From assembly GCF_042651425.1 (NCBI RefSeq), contig NZ_JBHSCW010000001.1, positions 310,001 to 374,000 on the forward strand: a DNA stretch of 64,000 bases, in the 5' to 3' direction. This document shows, piece after piece, positions 52,489 to 60,958 of the stretch. A program made the translations under genes and the position numbers. The first letter of the stretch is position 1; every line of letters starts with the position of its first letter. Source of the stretch: Fodinicurvata halophila (lineage in GTDB: Bacteria > Pseudomonadota > Alphaproteobacteria > Kiloniellales > DSM-21159). The notes under the pieces are model-generated. The model did no database searches. It was not told the origin of the DNA and was given only the letters and a program-made list of their open reading frames with translations.

Positions 52489-53490
52489 TCAGGTGAGCAG
52501 GTCGTTCGTATAGTATTCTTCCGGCATATGGCCTTCCGAAATGACACCGGCCTCTTCCATGGAGGCGATTGCCATCTCCCAGTCCTCGTCGGCCTGAATG
52601 CCATAGCCAAGCCCTGCCGTCGCCTCGGTCACGAAGAAATCGTCATAGGCTGCCATCTGGCCATGGAGCGTGTCCGGGTTGAGATCCGCGTTGGGACGCT
52701 GATCGATGATCGCCTGAACAGCCTCATCCACATGACCATCGAAGATGTATTCCCAGGCCCGGATCTGGACTTCAGCCAACTTGGCCAGCTTGTCCGAGGA
52801 GTCTGCAATGGTTTCCTCAGTGGCGATCAGGCCATAGCTGGGAAAGACGATGCCCTTGTCGATGGCCAGGATCGGCTTGGCCGGCCGCGTGTCCTCCACC
52901 AGTGGCGGCCCGAATGGAGCCAGCGACATGAAGCCATCCGCCTCTCCTGAGGCGTAGGTGCTGACCATCGCCGGCGGCGAAACCATCACCACATCGACGG
53001 TATCGCGGGACAGGCCGGACGCCTCCAGAAAGGGATCGATGAAGGGCGCCCAGGGGCTGGCCGTGAAACAGCTCAGCTTGAGGCCTTCGAGTCCCTCGGC
53101 CGTATCGGGCCCGGTTTCGCGGTCCACTAGCACGGCCAGATCGCTCCTGCGGGCAAAGCCCGCAAAGGACTTGACCGGCAATTCGTTCTCGCGCGCCACG
53201 GCCATGGGGCCGAGTTGAACCTGCCCGACTTCCACGCGTCCCGCGCCGACAAGCTGGATCGTGTCCAGTGTGCCCTTGCCATCTTGGATTTCAACATCGA
53301 GGCCGGCTTCCTCGAACCAGCCGTTCACTTGCGCCAGATGCATCGCACCGTGGATCCCCCACGGAGCAAAATCCAAACGCACGACAACCTTTTCGGCCGC
53401 TTTCAGAGGACGAGGCCCACTTGCCAGCACAAGTCCGGCGGCTGCAGAGCCTGCGAGAAAGCTACGCCTTGATACCCATCTTTGTCTCAT
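52489..53490 (-). CDS. ABC transporter substrate-binding protein (NMT1/THI5-like)
   Basis: A periplasmic binding protein of 333 aa with a twin-arginine signal (SRRSFLAGSAAAGLVLASG). The mature start VVVRLDFAPWGIHGAMHLAQVNGWFEEAGLDVEI is typical of the NMT1/THI5 group that binds pyrimidines, sulfonates or aromatic acids. The GGGAGA site supports the start at 53490. It is the first gene of the transporter-molybdenum enzyme unit, 48 bases downstream of operator copy 3. Confidence 0.88.
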   Translation of the reverse strand: MRQRWVSRRSFLAGSAAAGLVLASGPRPLKAAEKVVVRLDFAPWGIHGAMHLAQVNGWFEEAGLDVEIQDGKGTLDTIQLVGAGRVEVGQVQLGPMAVARENELPVKSFAGFARRSDLAVLVDRETGPDTAEGLEGLKLSCFTASPWAPFIDPFLEASGLSRDTVDVVMVSPPAMVSTYASGEADGFMSLAPFGPPLVEDTRPAKPILAIDKGIVFPSYGLIATEETIADSSDKLAKLAEVQIRAWEYIFDGHVDEAVQAIIDQRPNADLNPDTLHGQMAAYDDFFVTEATAGLGYGIQADEDWEMAIASMEEAGVISEGHMPEEYYTNDLLT

Positions 53491-53537
53491 AACTGATCTC
53501 CCTGTCTTATGGTCTTCCAAATTACTCAGTTATATTA

Positions 53538-53551
53538 ACTAACAAGTTAGT
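53538..53551. promoter_or_regulatory. TetR-type operator copy 3 (before transporter and molybdenum enzyme unit)
   Basis: ACTAAC-AA-GTTAGT, a perfect inverted repeat, lies in the 89 bp gap between tetR2 and the binding-protein start, within an AT-rich promoter-like stretch. Confidence 0.7.
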
Positions 53552-53579
53552 TTATTTACCGACTATCCGTTGTAAAGCC

Positions 53580-54281
53580 TCATTCTTCCGTTTTGTGGCA
53601 AAGATAGCCGATCACCATGTCCACCATATGATCCTCACGCTGGCGGATGCGCTCTGCCTCGGTCAGATTCTGCCTGAAGATAGTGCCCAGTGTGTACTGG
53701 TTGGACAGATAGAAATACCCGAGGCCAGATAGTGAAATGTAAAGGTCAACCGGGTCGACATTGCGGCGGAAAATCCCCTGCTCCTGACCGCGCCGAACCA
53801 GTTCATCCATGGTTTCGAGCAAGGGATTGTAGAGCTCCTTGACGGTTTCCGACTTGCGAATATGCCGGGCCTGGTGAAGATTTTCGCTGTTCAGCAGACT
53901 GATCACTTCCGGATGCTGCAGGAAGTGTTCGAACGTGTAGCGAACCAGGCTCCGCATGCCGTCTACCGGCCCAAGGTCGCGAATCTGGAAATCCCGGTGA
54001 TGATCGCGCATCAAGGTATAGGCACCTTCCATCACCTTGATGAACAGTTCTTCCTTCCCGGCGAAATGATGATAAAGAAGGTTCTTGCTGATGCCCGCGC
54101 TTTGCACGATGCGATCGATCCTTGCCCCGTCGTAGCCACTGCGAGCGAACTCCTTCGTCGCACAGGCAATGATCTTCTCGCGTGTGCGCTTCGGGTCACG
54201 GCGGTTGCTCGCGGACTGCTTCCGCTTTGGAGCGGCCTGGCCGCGCTCTGTTGCTTCCGAATACGAGCCCGGCTGATCCAT
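53580..54281 (-). CDS. TetR-family regulator 2 (RutR-like, paralogue of regulator 1)
   Basis: A 233 aa repressor with a basic N-terminal extension, then HTH RIDRIVQSAGISKNLLYHHFAGKEELF. The ligand domain has VISLLNSENLHQARHIRK, matching regulator 1. FRRNVDPVDLYIS is also nearly identical to FRSDVDPVDLYIS in that protein. Its ATG directly follows the hyuB stop (TAGATG), so it is the last gene of the hyuA-hyuB-tetR2 operon and is co-produced with the enzymes. Confidence 0.9.
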   Translation of the reverse strand: MDQPGSYSEATERGQAAPKRKQSASNRRDPKRTREKIIACATKEFARSGYDGARIDRIVQSAGISKNLLYHHFAGKEELFIKVMEGAYTLMRDHHRDFQIRDLGPVDGMRSLVRYTFEHFLQHPEVISLLNSENLHQARHIRKSETVKELYNPLLETMDELVRRGQEQGIFRRNVDPVDLYISLSGLGYFYLSNQYTLGTIFRQNLTEAERIRQREDHMVDMVIGYLCHKTEE

Positions 54282-56039
54282 CTAGCTTGCCCTTCTTGTC
54301 TCAGGCCCTGGTTGGTCATCGTGTATAAGACGCTCTGCCCGCAATTCTTCGGTTGCCCTCGTGTCCAGCTCGCCTGAAGTCGGATTCACAACGACGGCAT
54401 GGTGCCGCCGCGCATAGTCCACCGAAATCTTGCGGTTCCAGACGTCGCGCGCCACTCGTTCAGGGTCGCGTGTCATGGGATCACCATATCCGCCGCTGCC
54501 GGCCTGTTCGTGCCGAATCAGATCGTCGGGCTGCAGGATCATAGTCACCTTGCCGGGAAGCTCCTCTGTCTTGCCGTCCCGGATCAGGTAGTTGTGCGTC
54601 AGACGTCCCGGCTCTCCGCCGTTAAGTCCATAAGGCTGGAACTTCGCGCGGTCAGCGCGAAGCTGAAGCTGGACATCTTCGGTGAGCACACGGTAGGAGC
54701 GCGCCACCCCCAAACCTCCGCGCCATTTGCCGGCACCACCGCTATCGGGAATCAACTGGTACTCCTCGACACGCACCGGATGCTGAGCCTCCATGGTCTC
54801 GACCGGTGTGTTCGACAAGTTCTGCGAGGGGTTGGTAATGGCCTCGACCCCGTCCTTGTCCGGACGTCCGCCCCAGGCACCACAGATCATGTCCACGATG
54901 ATGAAAGGCGATTTGTCGGGCCTGCGGCCGCCCAGGCAAACCACGGTGTTGCCGCCCTCGCCCGCTGCCGGCACACGGGCCGGTACGATCTGGGAGAGTG
55001 CCCCGAACATCGCATCCACCACGCGATAGCCGGTCAGCGCACGTGCCGCGCAGGCCCCGGGCTCCACGGGATTGAGGATCGAAGCCTCCGGTACCTGCAC
55101 CTCGATACAGCGGAAGACGCCCGCGTTGTTGGGAATATCGCCTTCCAGGACGCAACGCACACTCAGATAGGTGCAGGAATTGGTGTAGGAGCGTGTGGAA
55201 TTCAGCGCCGCCTTTACTTGGGGAGCGCTGCCCGCATAGTCCACCACCAACCGGTCATCCTGGACCTCGATCGTCACCTTGATCGGCACCGGTTCGTCGG
55301 AAAAACCATCGTCGTCGAGATAATCGGTGAAGCTATAGGTTCCGTTGGGCCACTTCTTGATCTCCTCGCGGGTCATACGTTCGGCATAGTCCAACAGGCC
55401 AGTGAAGTAACCTTGGGCAAGTGGCGCACCATAGCGCTCGAACATGCGGCCCAACTCGCGCTCCCCCACACGGCAGGCGGCGTACTGGGCCTTCAGGTCG
55501 CCGATCACCCGATCCGGCAGACGGACATTGCGCTCAATCAGATCGAACAGCGTCTTGTTCGGTCTGCCCGCTTCGTAAAGCTTGGAAACCGGTATGCGTA
55601 TGCCTTCCTGATAGATCTCCGTGGAATCGCTGGCGTTGGAACCGGGCACCCGACCGCCGACGTCCGTATGGTGGCAGATCACGACCCCAAAGGCTTGCAG
55701 ACGATCTTCATGGAAGATCGGATAGAACATGAAGATGTCCGGCAGGTGCATGCCGCCCTGATAGGGATCGTTCAGGATCACCGCGTCGCCGGGCTTCAGA
55801 TCATCGCCGTATTCCTCCAGCACCACTGACATGGCCTCCGGCACGGCACCAAGGTGCAGCGCGATGGTCTTGGCCTGAGCCAACATACTGCCATCCGCGC
55901 CACATAGGGCCGCGGAGTAGTCCATCACATCCTTGACGATCTCCGAGCGCGCGGTGCGCACGACGGTATAGGCCATTTCATCGACGATGGAATCCAGACC
56001 GTTCTTGATGACCGCGAAAGTAATAGGATCCAGCTGCAT
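54282..56039 (-). CDS. Hydantoinase B/oxoprolinase family subunit
   Basis: The B subunit (585 aa) of an ATP-dependent cyclic amide hydrolase (hydantoinase_B family). It begins MQLDPITFAVIKNGLDSIVDEMAYTVVRTARSEIVKD. DPYQGGMHLPDIFMF, ICHHTDVGGRVPGS, GGVARS-like GGLGVARSYRV, and GGYGDPMTRDPERV near the C-terminus are family blocks. With HyuA it would open a lactam, hydantoin or oxoproline ring at the cost of ATP. It follows hyuA by five bases. Confidence 0.9.
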   Translation of the reverse strand: MQLDPITFAVIKNGLDSIVDEMAYTVVRTARSEIVKDVMDYSAALCGADGSMLAQAKTIALHLGAVPEAMSVVLEEYGDDLKPGDAVILNDPYQGGMHLPDIFMFYPIFHEDRLQAFGVVICHHTDVGGRVPGSNASDSTEIYQEGIRIPVSKLYEAGRPNKTLFDLIERNVRLPDRVIGDLKAQYAACRVGERELGRMFERYGAPLAQGYFTGLLDYAERMTREEIKKWPNGTYSFTDYLDDDGFSDEPVPIKVTIEVQDDRLVVDYAGSAPQVKAALNSTRSYTNSCTYLSVRCVLEGDIPNNAGVFRCIEVQVPEASILNPVEPGACAARALTGYRVVDAMFGALSQIVPARVPAAGEGGNTVVCLGGRRPDKSPFIIVDMICGAWGGRPDKDGVEAITNPSQNLSNTPVETMEAQHPVRVEEYQLIPDSGGAGKWRGGLGVARSYRVLTEDVQLQLRADRAKFQPYGLNGGEPGRLTHNYLIRDGKTEELPGKVTMILQPDDLIRHEQAGSGGYGDPMTRDPERVARDVWNRKISVDYARRHHAVVVNPTSGELDTRATEELRAERLIHDDQPGPETRRAS

Positions 56040-56044
56040 CTCGC

Positions 56045-58246
56045 TTAGGCCTCCCTACCCACGGACTGCTCGTCCGAGGGTTTCTTGTTGTCGCTGCTTC
56101 GCTCGATGATCAAACTGCCGAAGCTGTCCTCATGAACCTGTGCCCACGGCGGAATTATGATCGTGGTGTCGTAGGTTTCCACAATCATGGGCCCGCTACG
56201 CGGCACGCTGTCGATCATTGCACGCGAGACGACAGCGGTATCGACGTATCCCTGCTCGCGTTCGAAATAGACGGCACGGCGGCTTTGGCTGGTTTCGGTT
56301 TTTTCAAGCTGCGCCTTTGTGTGCTCGAAGCGTAGGCGGTTTTCCAGATGCCCCACCGCCGTCAGCCGCAGGCAAACCATCTCCAACGGCTCTTCGTTGT
56401 TGTAACCGTAGGTCGTCTGGTAATCGCGCTGGAACGCCTCATAGATGGCCTGCCGGTGGACAGCATCCAGTTTGCCTTCCGGCAGGGCGACCGTCAGTTC
56501 CGAAGACTGCCCCATGTAACGCAGGTCTATCTCGAAGGAGAGCTTCTGTGCCGCTTCCTCATAGCCTTCCTCCCCAAGGAGCTCAGCAGCTTCCTCAGCC
56601 AACTCCGCTTTCAATACCTCGAAGCGTTCGGGAGTAAGCGCCCCAAGCGGCGTGATGAAGCTGCGCGAGAGCTTGTGCTTGATGTCCGAGGCCAGCATAC
56701 CCGCCGAGCAGAACACACCCGACAGCGGTGGAATGACCACACGCTGCATCTCGAGCTGACGTGCGAGATCGGCGGCGTGTGCCGGCCCGCTTCCACCGAA
56801 AGCCATCAGTGCCATGTCACGCGGATCGCGCCCGCGCTCCACGGTCACCGAGCGGATCGACCGTCCCATGTTCACATTCGCCACCTCGCGGATGCCCAGT
56901 GCGGCCTCTTCAACCGTCAACCCCAAAGGTTCAGCCAGCTTGCTGCGGATCGCTTCGACCGCCAGGTTACGATCGATCTTCAGGCTGCCACCAGCCAGAT
57001 TCTCTGGATTCAGATAACCCAGCACCACGTTAGCATCCGTCACCGTCGGTTCGTCATTGCCGCGCCCATAGCAAACCGGGCCGGGGTCTGCGCCGGCAGA
57101 TTTCGGGCCGACGCGCAGCAATCCGCCCTCGTCGATCCAGGCAATGGAGCCGCCGCCAGCACCAACCTCGGCGATGTCGATGGCGGGAACCTTCAGCATG
57201 TAGCCGCCGCCCTTGATGAAGCGGCTGGGAGAGGAAATCCCGTCGCGAAATTCGTACTCCGAGGTCAGCATCGGACTGGAATTCTCAACGATGGCACTCT
57301 TGGCCGTTGTGCCTCCCATATCGAAAACCACCATGTCAGGGGTCTGCATGGCCTCCGAGAGCCGCGCCGCGCCCGAAACGCCGCCCGCGGGGCCGGAGCC
57401 CACGGCGAAGACCGGCCGCTGCGCCGCCAGGTCCGCGCCCATCATGCCGCCTGCGGAAGAAACCACGAGCAACGGCGCGCTGAACCCCACTTCACGCAAC
57501 GCGGTGCGCAGTCGGGCGATATAGGTCCGCATTGCAGGCAGAAGATAGGCATTTACCACCGTCGTCGAAGTGCGTTCGTACTCCTTGATTTCAGGCAGAA
57601 CGTCACAGCTTGCGGTCACCAGCAGATCGGGAAAGGCGCGGGTGATGATCTCCTTCGCCTCGTTCTCGTGTGCCGCGTTGACGTAACTGTTGATGAAGCA
57701 CAACGCGATGCTTTCCACGCCCTCCTCAACAAGCTGTGCAGCGGTGCTTTCGACCTGCGCTCGATTCAAGGGCCGGACCACAGACCCATCAGAGCCAATA
57801 CGCTCCTCGATCTCCAGGCGGTGACGCCGATGCACCAGCGCCTCCGGCTTTTCCCAGGTCAGATCGAACATTTGCGGCGTACGGATACGCCCGATTTCAA
57901 GAACGTCAGCGAATCCTTTTGTTGTCAGAAGTCCGGTGACGGCTCCAACACGCTGCAGCAGCGTGTTGGAGCCCACCGTCGTGCCGTGGACGATTTCCCT
58001 GACTGCGGAGACCGGGATATCCAATCGTTTCAGGACCTCGACCACACCTGTCACAACACCCTTGCCTGGGTCCTCTGGAGTGGACGACACCTTGTTGAGA
58101 TACAAGCGGCCATCACCGCATTGAACAACGATATCCGTAAAGGTGCCGCCAATATCAACGCCGATCCGGACATCTCCGGCAGCCCCTTGCTCTGCGATAT
58201 TTGCCACGTCGGTTTTTTCTGTCTGGCTCTGCTCGGAAACCGCCAC
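56045..58246 (-). CDS. Hydantoinase A/oxoprolinase family subunit
   Basis: The A subunit (about 733 aa) with an actin/HSP70-like ATPase fold. VRIGVDIGGTFTDIVV near residue 27 is the phosphate loop. GTTVGSNTLLQRVG, VSSAGGMMGADLA, VVFDMGGTTAKSAIV, and FGGSGPAHAADLARQL follow. The GTG at 58246 is taken as start because AGAGGGAAG lies before it; GTG 58279 is the alternative. Family members include N-methylhydantoinase, 5-oxoprolinase, acetone carboxylase and caprolactamase, so the substrate is open. It is divergent from the FAD oxidase gene. Confidence 0.9.
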   Translation of the reverse strand: MAVSEQSQTEKTDVANIAEQGAAGDVRIGVDIGGTFTDIVVQCGDGRLYLNKVSSTPEDPGKGVVTGVVEVLKRLDIPVSAVREIVHGTTVGSNTLLQRVGAVTGLLTTKGFADVLEIGRIRTPQMFDLTWEKPEALVHRRHRLEIEERIGSDGSVVRPLNRAQVESTAAQLVEEGVESIALCFINSYVNAAHENEAKEIITRAFPDLLVTASCDVLPEIKEYERTSTTVVNAYLLPAMRTYIARLRTALREVGFSAPLLVVSSAGGMMGADLAAQRPVFAVGSGPAGGVSGAARLSEAMQTPDMVVFDMGGTTAKSAIVENSSPMLTSEYEFRDGISSPSRFIKGGGYMLKVPAIDIAEVGAGGGSIAWIDEGGLLRVGPKSAGADPGPVCYGRGNDEPTVTDANVVLGYLNPENLAGGSLKIDRNLAVEAIRSKLAEPLGLTVEEAALGIREVANVNMGRSIRSVTVERGRDPRDMALMAFGGSGPAHAADLARQLEMQRVVIPPLSGVFCSAGMLASDIKHKLSRSFITPLGALTPERFEVLKAELAEEAAELLGEEGYEEAAQKLSFEIDLRYMGQSSELTVALPEGKLDAVHRQAIYEAFQRDYQTTYGYNNEEPLEMVCLRLTAVGHLENRLRFEHTKAQLEKTETSQSRRAVYFEREQGYVDTAVVSRAMIDSVPRSGPMIVETYDTTIIIPPWAQVHEDSFGSLIIERSSDNKKPSDEQSVGREA

Positions 58247-58280
58247 TGTCTTCCCTCTCAGCACGAGTCGTTCTTGCACA

Positions 58281-58315
58281 TATTATTGTACTAACCGTTC
58301 TTCCAATATTATTGG
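58281..58315. promoter_or_regulatory. Palindrome in the hyuA / FAD-oxidase divergent promoter
   Basis: CCAATA-T-TATTGG at 58303-58315 is a perfect inverted repeat. TATTATTG also recurs at 58281-58288, and an ACTAAC half-site lies at 58290-58295. The cluster is probably a regulator site controlling both hyuA and the oxidase gene. Confidence 0.5.
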
Positions 58316-58430
58316 ACAAGGTAGTTCAAATGAGTCAATAAGGAAAATTGAAGGCTCGAGAAAAGTTGATCTCCGGGAATTCGACTGTCTTGAGAAAATT
58401 GTTCAAGAACAACGATTTCTAGAGAGGCAA

Positions 58431-59678
58431 ATGAAACAGTGTGACGTCCTGATTCTGGGAGCCGGCATCGTCGGCGTCAGTACGGCCCTCCAACTTCAAA
58501 AGCGCGGACTGTCGGTGATCCTGGGTGATCGGCGCAGTCCTGGCGAGGAAACCTCTTACGGGAACTCCGGGGTCATTGGAGGTCCCAGCGTCTATCCGGT
58601 TACGTTCCCACGGAATGCGAGAAAGCTTGTCGAGATCGCACTCAACCGATCAACGGCAGCGCGCTACAATCCAGCTTTCCTGCCCTACATCGCTGGCTGG
58701 CTGGTGGCCCATTACCGCTCCTCCGCCCCGGAGCGCCTGGAGTACGTCGCGCACGCCATGCATCCATTGATGTCACGAGCCCTTGCCGAGCATGAGAGCC
58801 TTTTGGACTCCGCCGGTGCTCTCGGTTATCTGCGCCGAAACGGCTGGATATCCCTCTATCGTCACAGCCCCTCTTACGAAGCCGTGAAACCGGCCCTGGA
58901 GCTAGGTAGAGAAATGGGCCGCGTCTTCAGCGTCCTGGACACCGCTGATGCATGCCGGCTGGAGCCCGCGCTCAACCCGATTTTCAGGCATGCTGTACAC
59001 AGTCAGGACATTGCCAGCGTCTCCGACCCGCTGGGCGTGACCCGCGCCTACGCTGACCATTTTCGCAGCAATGGAGGCACTTTCGTCACCGGCGACGCAC
59101 GCAGCCTGAAACGGCAAAAGTCCGGTTGGCAGCTGGACAGTGGGGAGGGGCCAGTCATGGGGCGCGAGGTGGTTGTGGCCTTGGGCCCCTGGTCATCGGA
59201 ACTGCTCGCCCAGTTGGGCCTTCACCTTCCGTTGGCAGTACAGCGCGGATATCACAATCACTTCGCCACGGACAGCAGTGCGGACCTGAAGCACCCGGTC
59301 CTCGACGCCGATATCGGCTACGTCATCTCGCCCATGGAGCAAGGGCTCCGCTTGACCACGGGGGTCGAGTTCGACCGGCGCGATGCCCGTCCCACACCAG
59401 TGCAATTGGAACGTCTTCTGCCCCAGGCCCACAGATTGCTGAAGCTCGGACCAGCGGTAGAAAAGCAGCCCTGGCTGGGCGCGCGTCCCTGTTTTCCGGA
59501 CACCATGCCTGTCGTCGGCCCGGCGCCGAAGTTGCCCGGCCTCTGGTTGACCTACGGCCACGGGCACATGGGCCTAACCCTGGGTCCCATTACCGGACGG
59601 CTGCTCGCCGAAACCATGCTGGGCGAAACGCCTTTCACGGACCCTAGGCCCTATCAAGCCGAGCGGTTCTTGAACTGA
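58431..59678 (+). CDS. FAD-dependent amino acid oxidoreductase (DadA/DAO family)
   Basis: A 415 aa flavoprotein. The N-terminal dinucleotide fold is CDVLILGAGIVGVSTALQLQ. DRRSPGEETSYGNSGVIGG is the DadA-like substrate loop. VVVALGPWSSELLAQLG and the C-terminal LPGLWLTYGHGHMGLTLGP close the FAD site. It probably oxidises a D-amino acid or secondary amine to an imine or oxo acid, passing electrons to the respiratory chain. The ATG at 58431 has AGAGG upstream; the longer upstream reading crosses the hyuA promoter. Confidence 0.9.
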   Translation: MKQCDVLILGAGIVGVSTALQLQKRGLSVILGDRRSPGEETSYGNSGVIGGPSVYPVTFPRNARKLVEIALNRSTAARYNPAFLPYIAGWLVAHYRSSAPERLEYVAHAMHPLMSRALAEHESLLDSAGALGYLRRNGWISLYRHSPSYEAVKPALELGREMGRVFSVLDTADACRLEPALNPIFRHAVHSQDIASVSDPLGVTRAYADHFRSNGGTFVTGDARSLKRQKSGWQLDSGEGPVMGREVVVALGPWSSELLAQLGLHLPLAVQRGYHNHFATDSSADLKHPVLDADIGYVISPMEQGLRLTTGVEFDRRDARPTPVQLERLLPQAHRLLKLGPAVEKQPWLGARPCFPDTMPVVGPAPKLPGLWLTYGHGHMGLTLGPITGRLLAETMLGETPFTDPRPYQAERFLN

Positions 59679-59713
59679 TCCTGCAGACAATCTGAGATGG
59701 AGGACCATCCGAC

Positions 59714-60484
59714 ATGAGCGACGCACAGGCCACCCTAGCCGGATGGCAGGAAATGACACTTTCGATGTCTGCCCCATCGTCGGTTTCAGTCGGACTGATC
59801 GCGCTTGCCAACGACAGCACGATCGAACCGGATCTGTACGGTTTCCTTGGGCCGGAGAACATCCGCATCCAGACCAATCGCATCCCCGCGCCGCGCTATC
59901 TTGACGTGAAGAGCCTGCATGCCCTCAAAGACAAGATCGCAGACACGGCCGCCGGCCTCATGACGACTAATCATTTGGACGTGATGGCATTTGGCTGCAC
60001 ATCCGCCAGCATGGCTCTTGGAAGCGCCGCAATCACCGAAGCCATTCATAGGGCAAGGCCGAATATCAAGGTGGCCAATCCCGTAGAGGCCGCCCTGAAG
60101 GGTCTCCGGCAGCTGGGCTGTTCCCGCATCTCGCTCCTCACGCCCTACATCGGCGAGGTCAACGCCCTCGTCGAAGACTATCTTGTCCGTCATAAGCTGG
60201 ACTTGGTCCGCAAGGGCTATTTCCCTGTGCGCGACAACGACACACGGTCCCATGTCTCTCTTGAGGCGTTTGAAGCTGCGGCAGATTACCTGATGAACGA
60301 TTCCGCGGCCGACGCATTGTTCATCTCCTGCACCGCCCTGAGAACAGCACCGGTTATCGAGCACCTTGAAAAGCGTCTAGGCAAGCCTGTGGTCACCAGC
60401 AATCAGGCATTGGCCTGGGACTGCCTCAGGCAAGCTGGAGATACACGTTCATTGCTAGGCTTGGGACAACTGATGAGGACATGA
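59714..60484 (+). CDS. Asp/Glu racemase superfamily protein (maleate isomerase/EutA/arylmalonate decarboxylase-like)
   Basis: A 256 aa protein of the two-cysteine racemase fold. The first Cys is in DVMAFGCTSASMALG and the second in LFISCTALRTAPVI. The opening VSVGLIALANDSTIEPDLYGFL fits the maleate isomerase, EutA and arylmalonate decarboxylase branch rather than classical glutamate racemase. Both cysteines being present argues for isomerase or racemase chemistry. A GGAGG site precedes the start. It lies 35 bases after the FAD oxidase gene on the same strand, so the two probably form an operon. Confidence 0.85.
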   Translation: MSDAQATLAGWQEMTLSMSAPSSVSVGLIALANDSTIEPDLYGFLGPENIRIQTNRIPAPRYLDVKSLHALKDKIADTAAGLMTTNHLDVMAFGCTSASMALGSAAITEAIHRARPNIKVANPVEAALKGLRQLGCSRISLLTPYIGEVNALVEDYLVRHKLDLVRKGYFPVRDNDTRSHVSLEAFEAAADYLMNDSAADALFISCTALRTAPVIEHLEKRLGKPVVTSNQALAWDCLRQAGDTRSLLGLGQLMRT

Positions 60485-60548
60485 AACCTGTGAACTTTCC
60501 AGATTCACCATCGCACTTTTGAGCCATTTTGTATCTGTCAGCTCATAT

Positions 60549-60764
60549 TCAGTCGACCTGTAATAGAGGGCATGCCCCACTGAGGACAACAAAGGCGTTT
60601 GTATCTACCGGCGTAATCTTCGTCCAATCAATCATCGGGATCCTGAGTTAGCTTATTCCGCTTCTTACCTGCGGTGAGATTCCTGCGGTGGGAATCCGCC
60701 ATACGATAGTATAATGGGATTTTCAGCTTTATTTCCTGATGCTTACTCTTACTCGCACCTTTAC
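60549..60764 (-). other. AT-rich gap with two very short coupled frames
   Basis: This is the 474 bp protein-gene-free stretch 60485-60958, which includes the att copy. On the minus strand two tiny frames overlap by eight bases: one ends KKRNKLTQDPDD (stop 60628), the other starts MIDWTKITPVDTNAF (60635) and stops at 60549. They may be eroded element genes or chance. No integrase remnant is recognisable. Confidence 0.25.
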
Positions 60765-60809
60765 TTGACATCGTAGGGGTCGCTGGTTCAATACCAGCCG
60801 CGCCCACCA
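60765..60809 (+). repeat. Right attachment site, direct repeat copy 2 of tRNA-Val 3' end
   Basis: A 45-base copy of tRNA-Val positions from the anticodon loop to the encoded CCA, with a single C-to-A change in the T-arm (GGTTCAATA). No 5' half is present, so it is not a tRNA gene. It marks the probable right end of the island. Confidence 0.82.
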
Positions 60810-60958
60810 TTATTTCGATAAATCAATTATTTAGGCTCTTCCCCATGAACGGGGGATGGGCATTCATCAGATACGGCTAATCACGTTTACCTTTCCAGAA
60901 AGGCGTAGACACAGTTTTTTGTGCATTTTCAGACTAATCTTCGTTCAAATCTAGCAAG

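Larger units (their letters stand above)
20378..60809. mobile_element. Putative 40.4 kb genomic island inserted at tRNA-Val
   Basis: The region is bounded by the tRNA-Val 3' repeat on both sides. Its contents differ in kind from the flanking housekeeping genes: a phage lysis fragment, truncated hipA, a frameshifted epimerase, then three catabolic blocks each with a transporter and regulator. No integrase, excisionase or conjugation gene is visible, so the element is probably immobile or was mobilised in trans. The boundaries are inferred from the repeat only. Confidence 0.7.

Noticed and set aside
42739..53490. Block C as a carbon monoxide oxidation system
   Set aside because: CoxG is present, but the large subunit lacks the VAYRCSFR copper loop and there are no coxD, coxE or coxF genes.
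56348..58294. A 648-codon plus-strand frame over hyuA
   Set aside because: It is antisense to hyuA, which has full motif support; the composition is reverse-frame-like.
60765..60809. A second tRNA-Val gene
   Set aside because: Only the 3' half matches; there is no acceptor 5' strand or D-arm upstream, and a T-loop base is changed.
60628..60810. Minus-strand frame beginning MVGAAGIEPATPTMSS at the att copy
   Set aside because: The first 15 or so codons are the reverse complement of the tRNA 3' end, a known artefact. Only the distal part is kept, as a weak mention.
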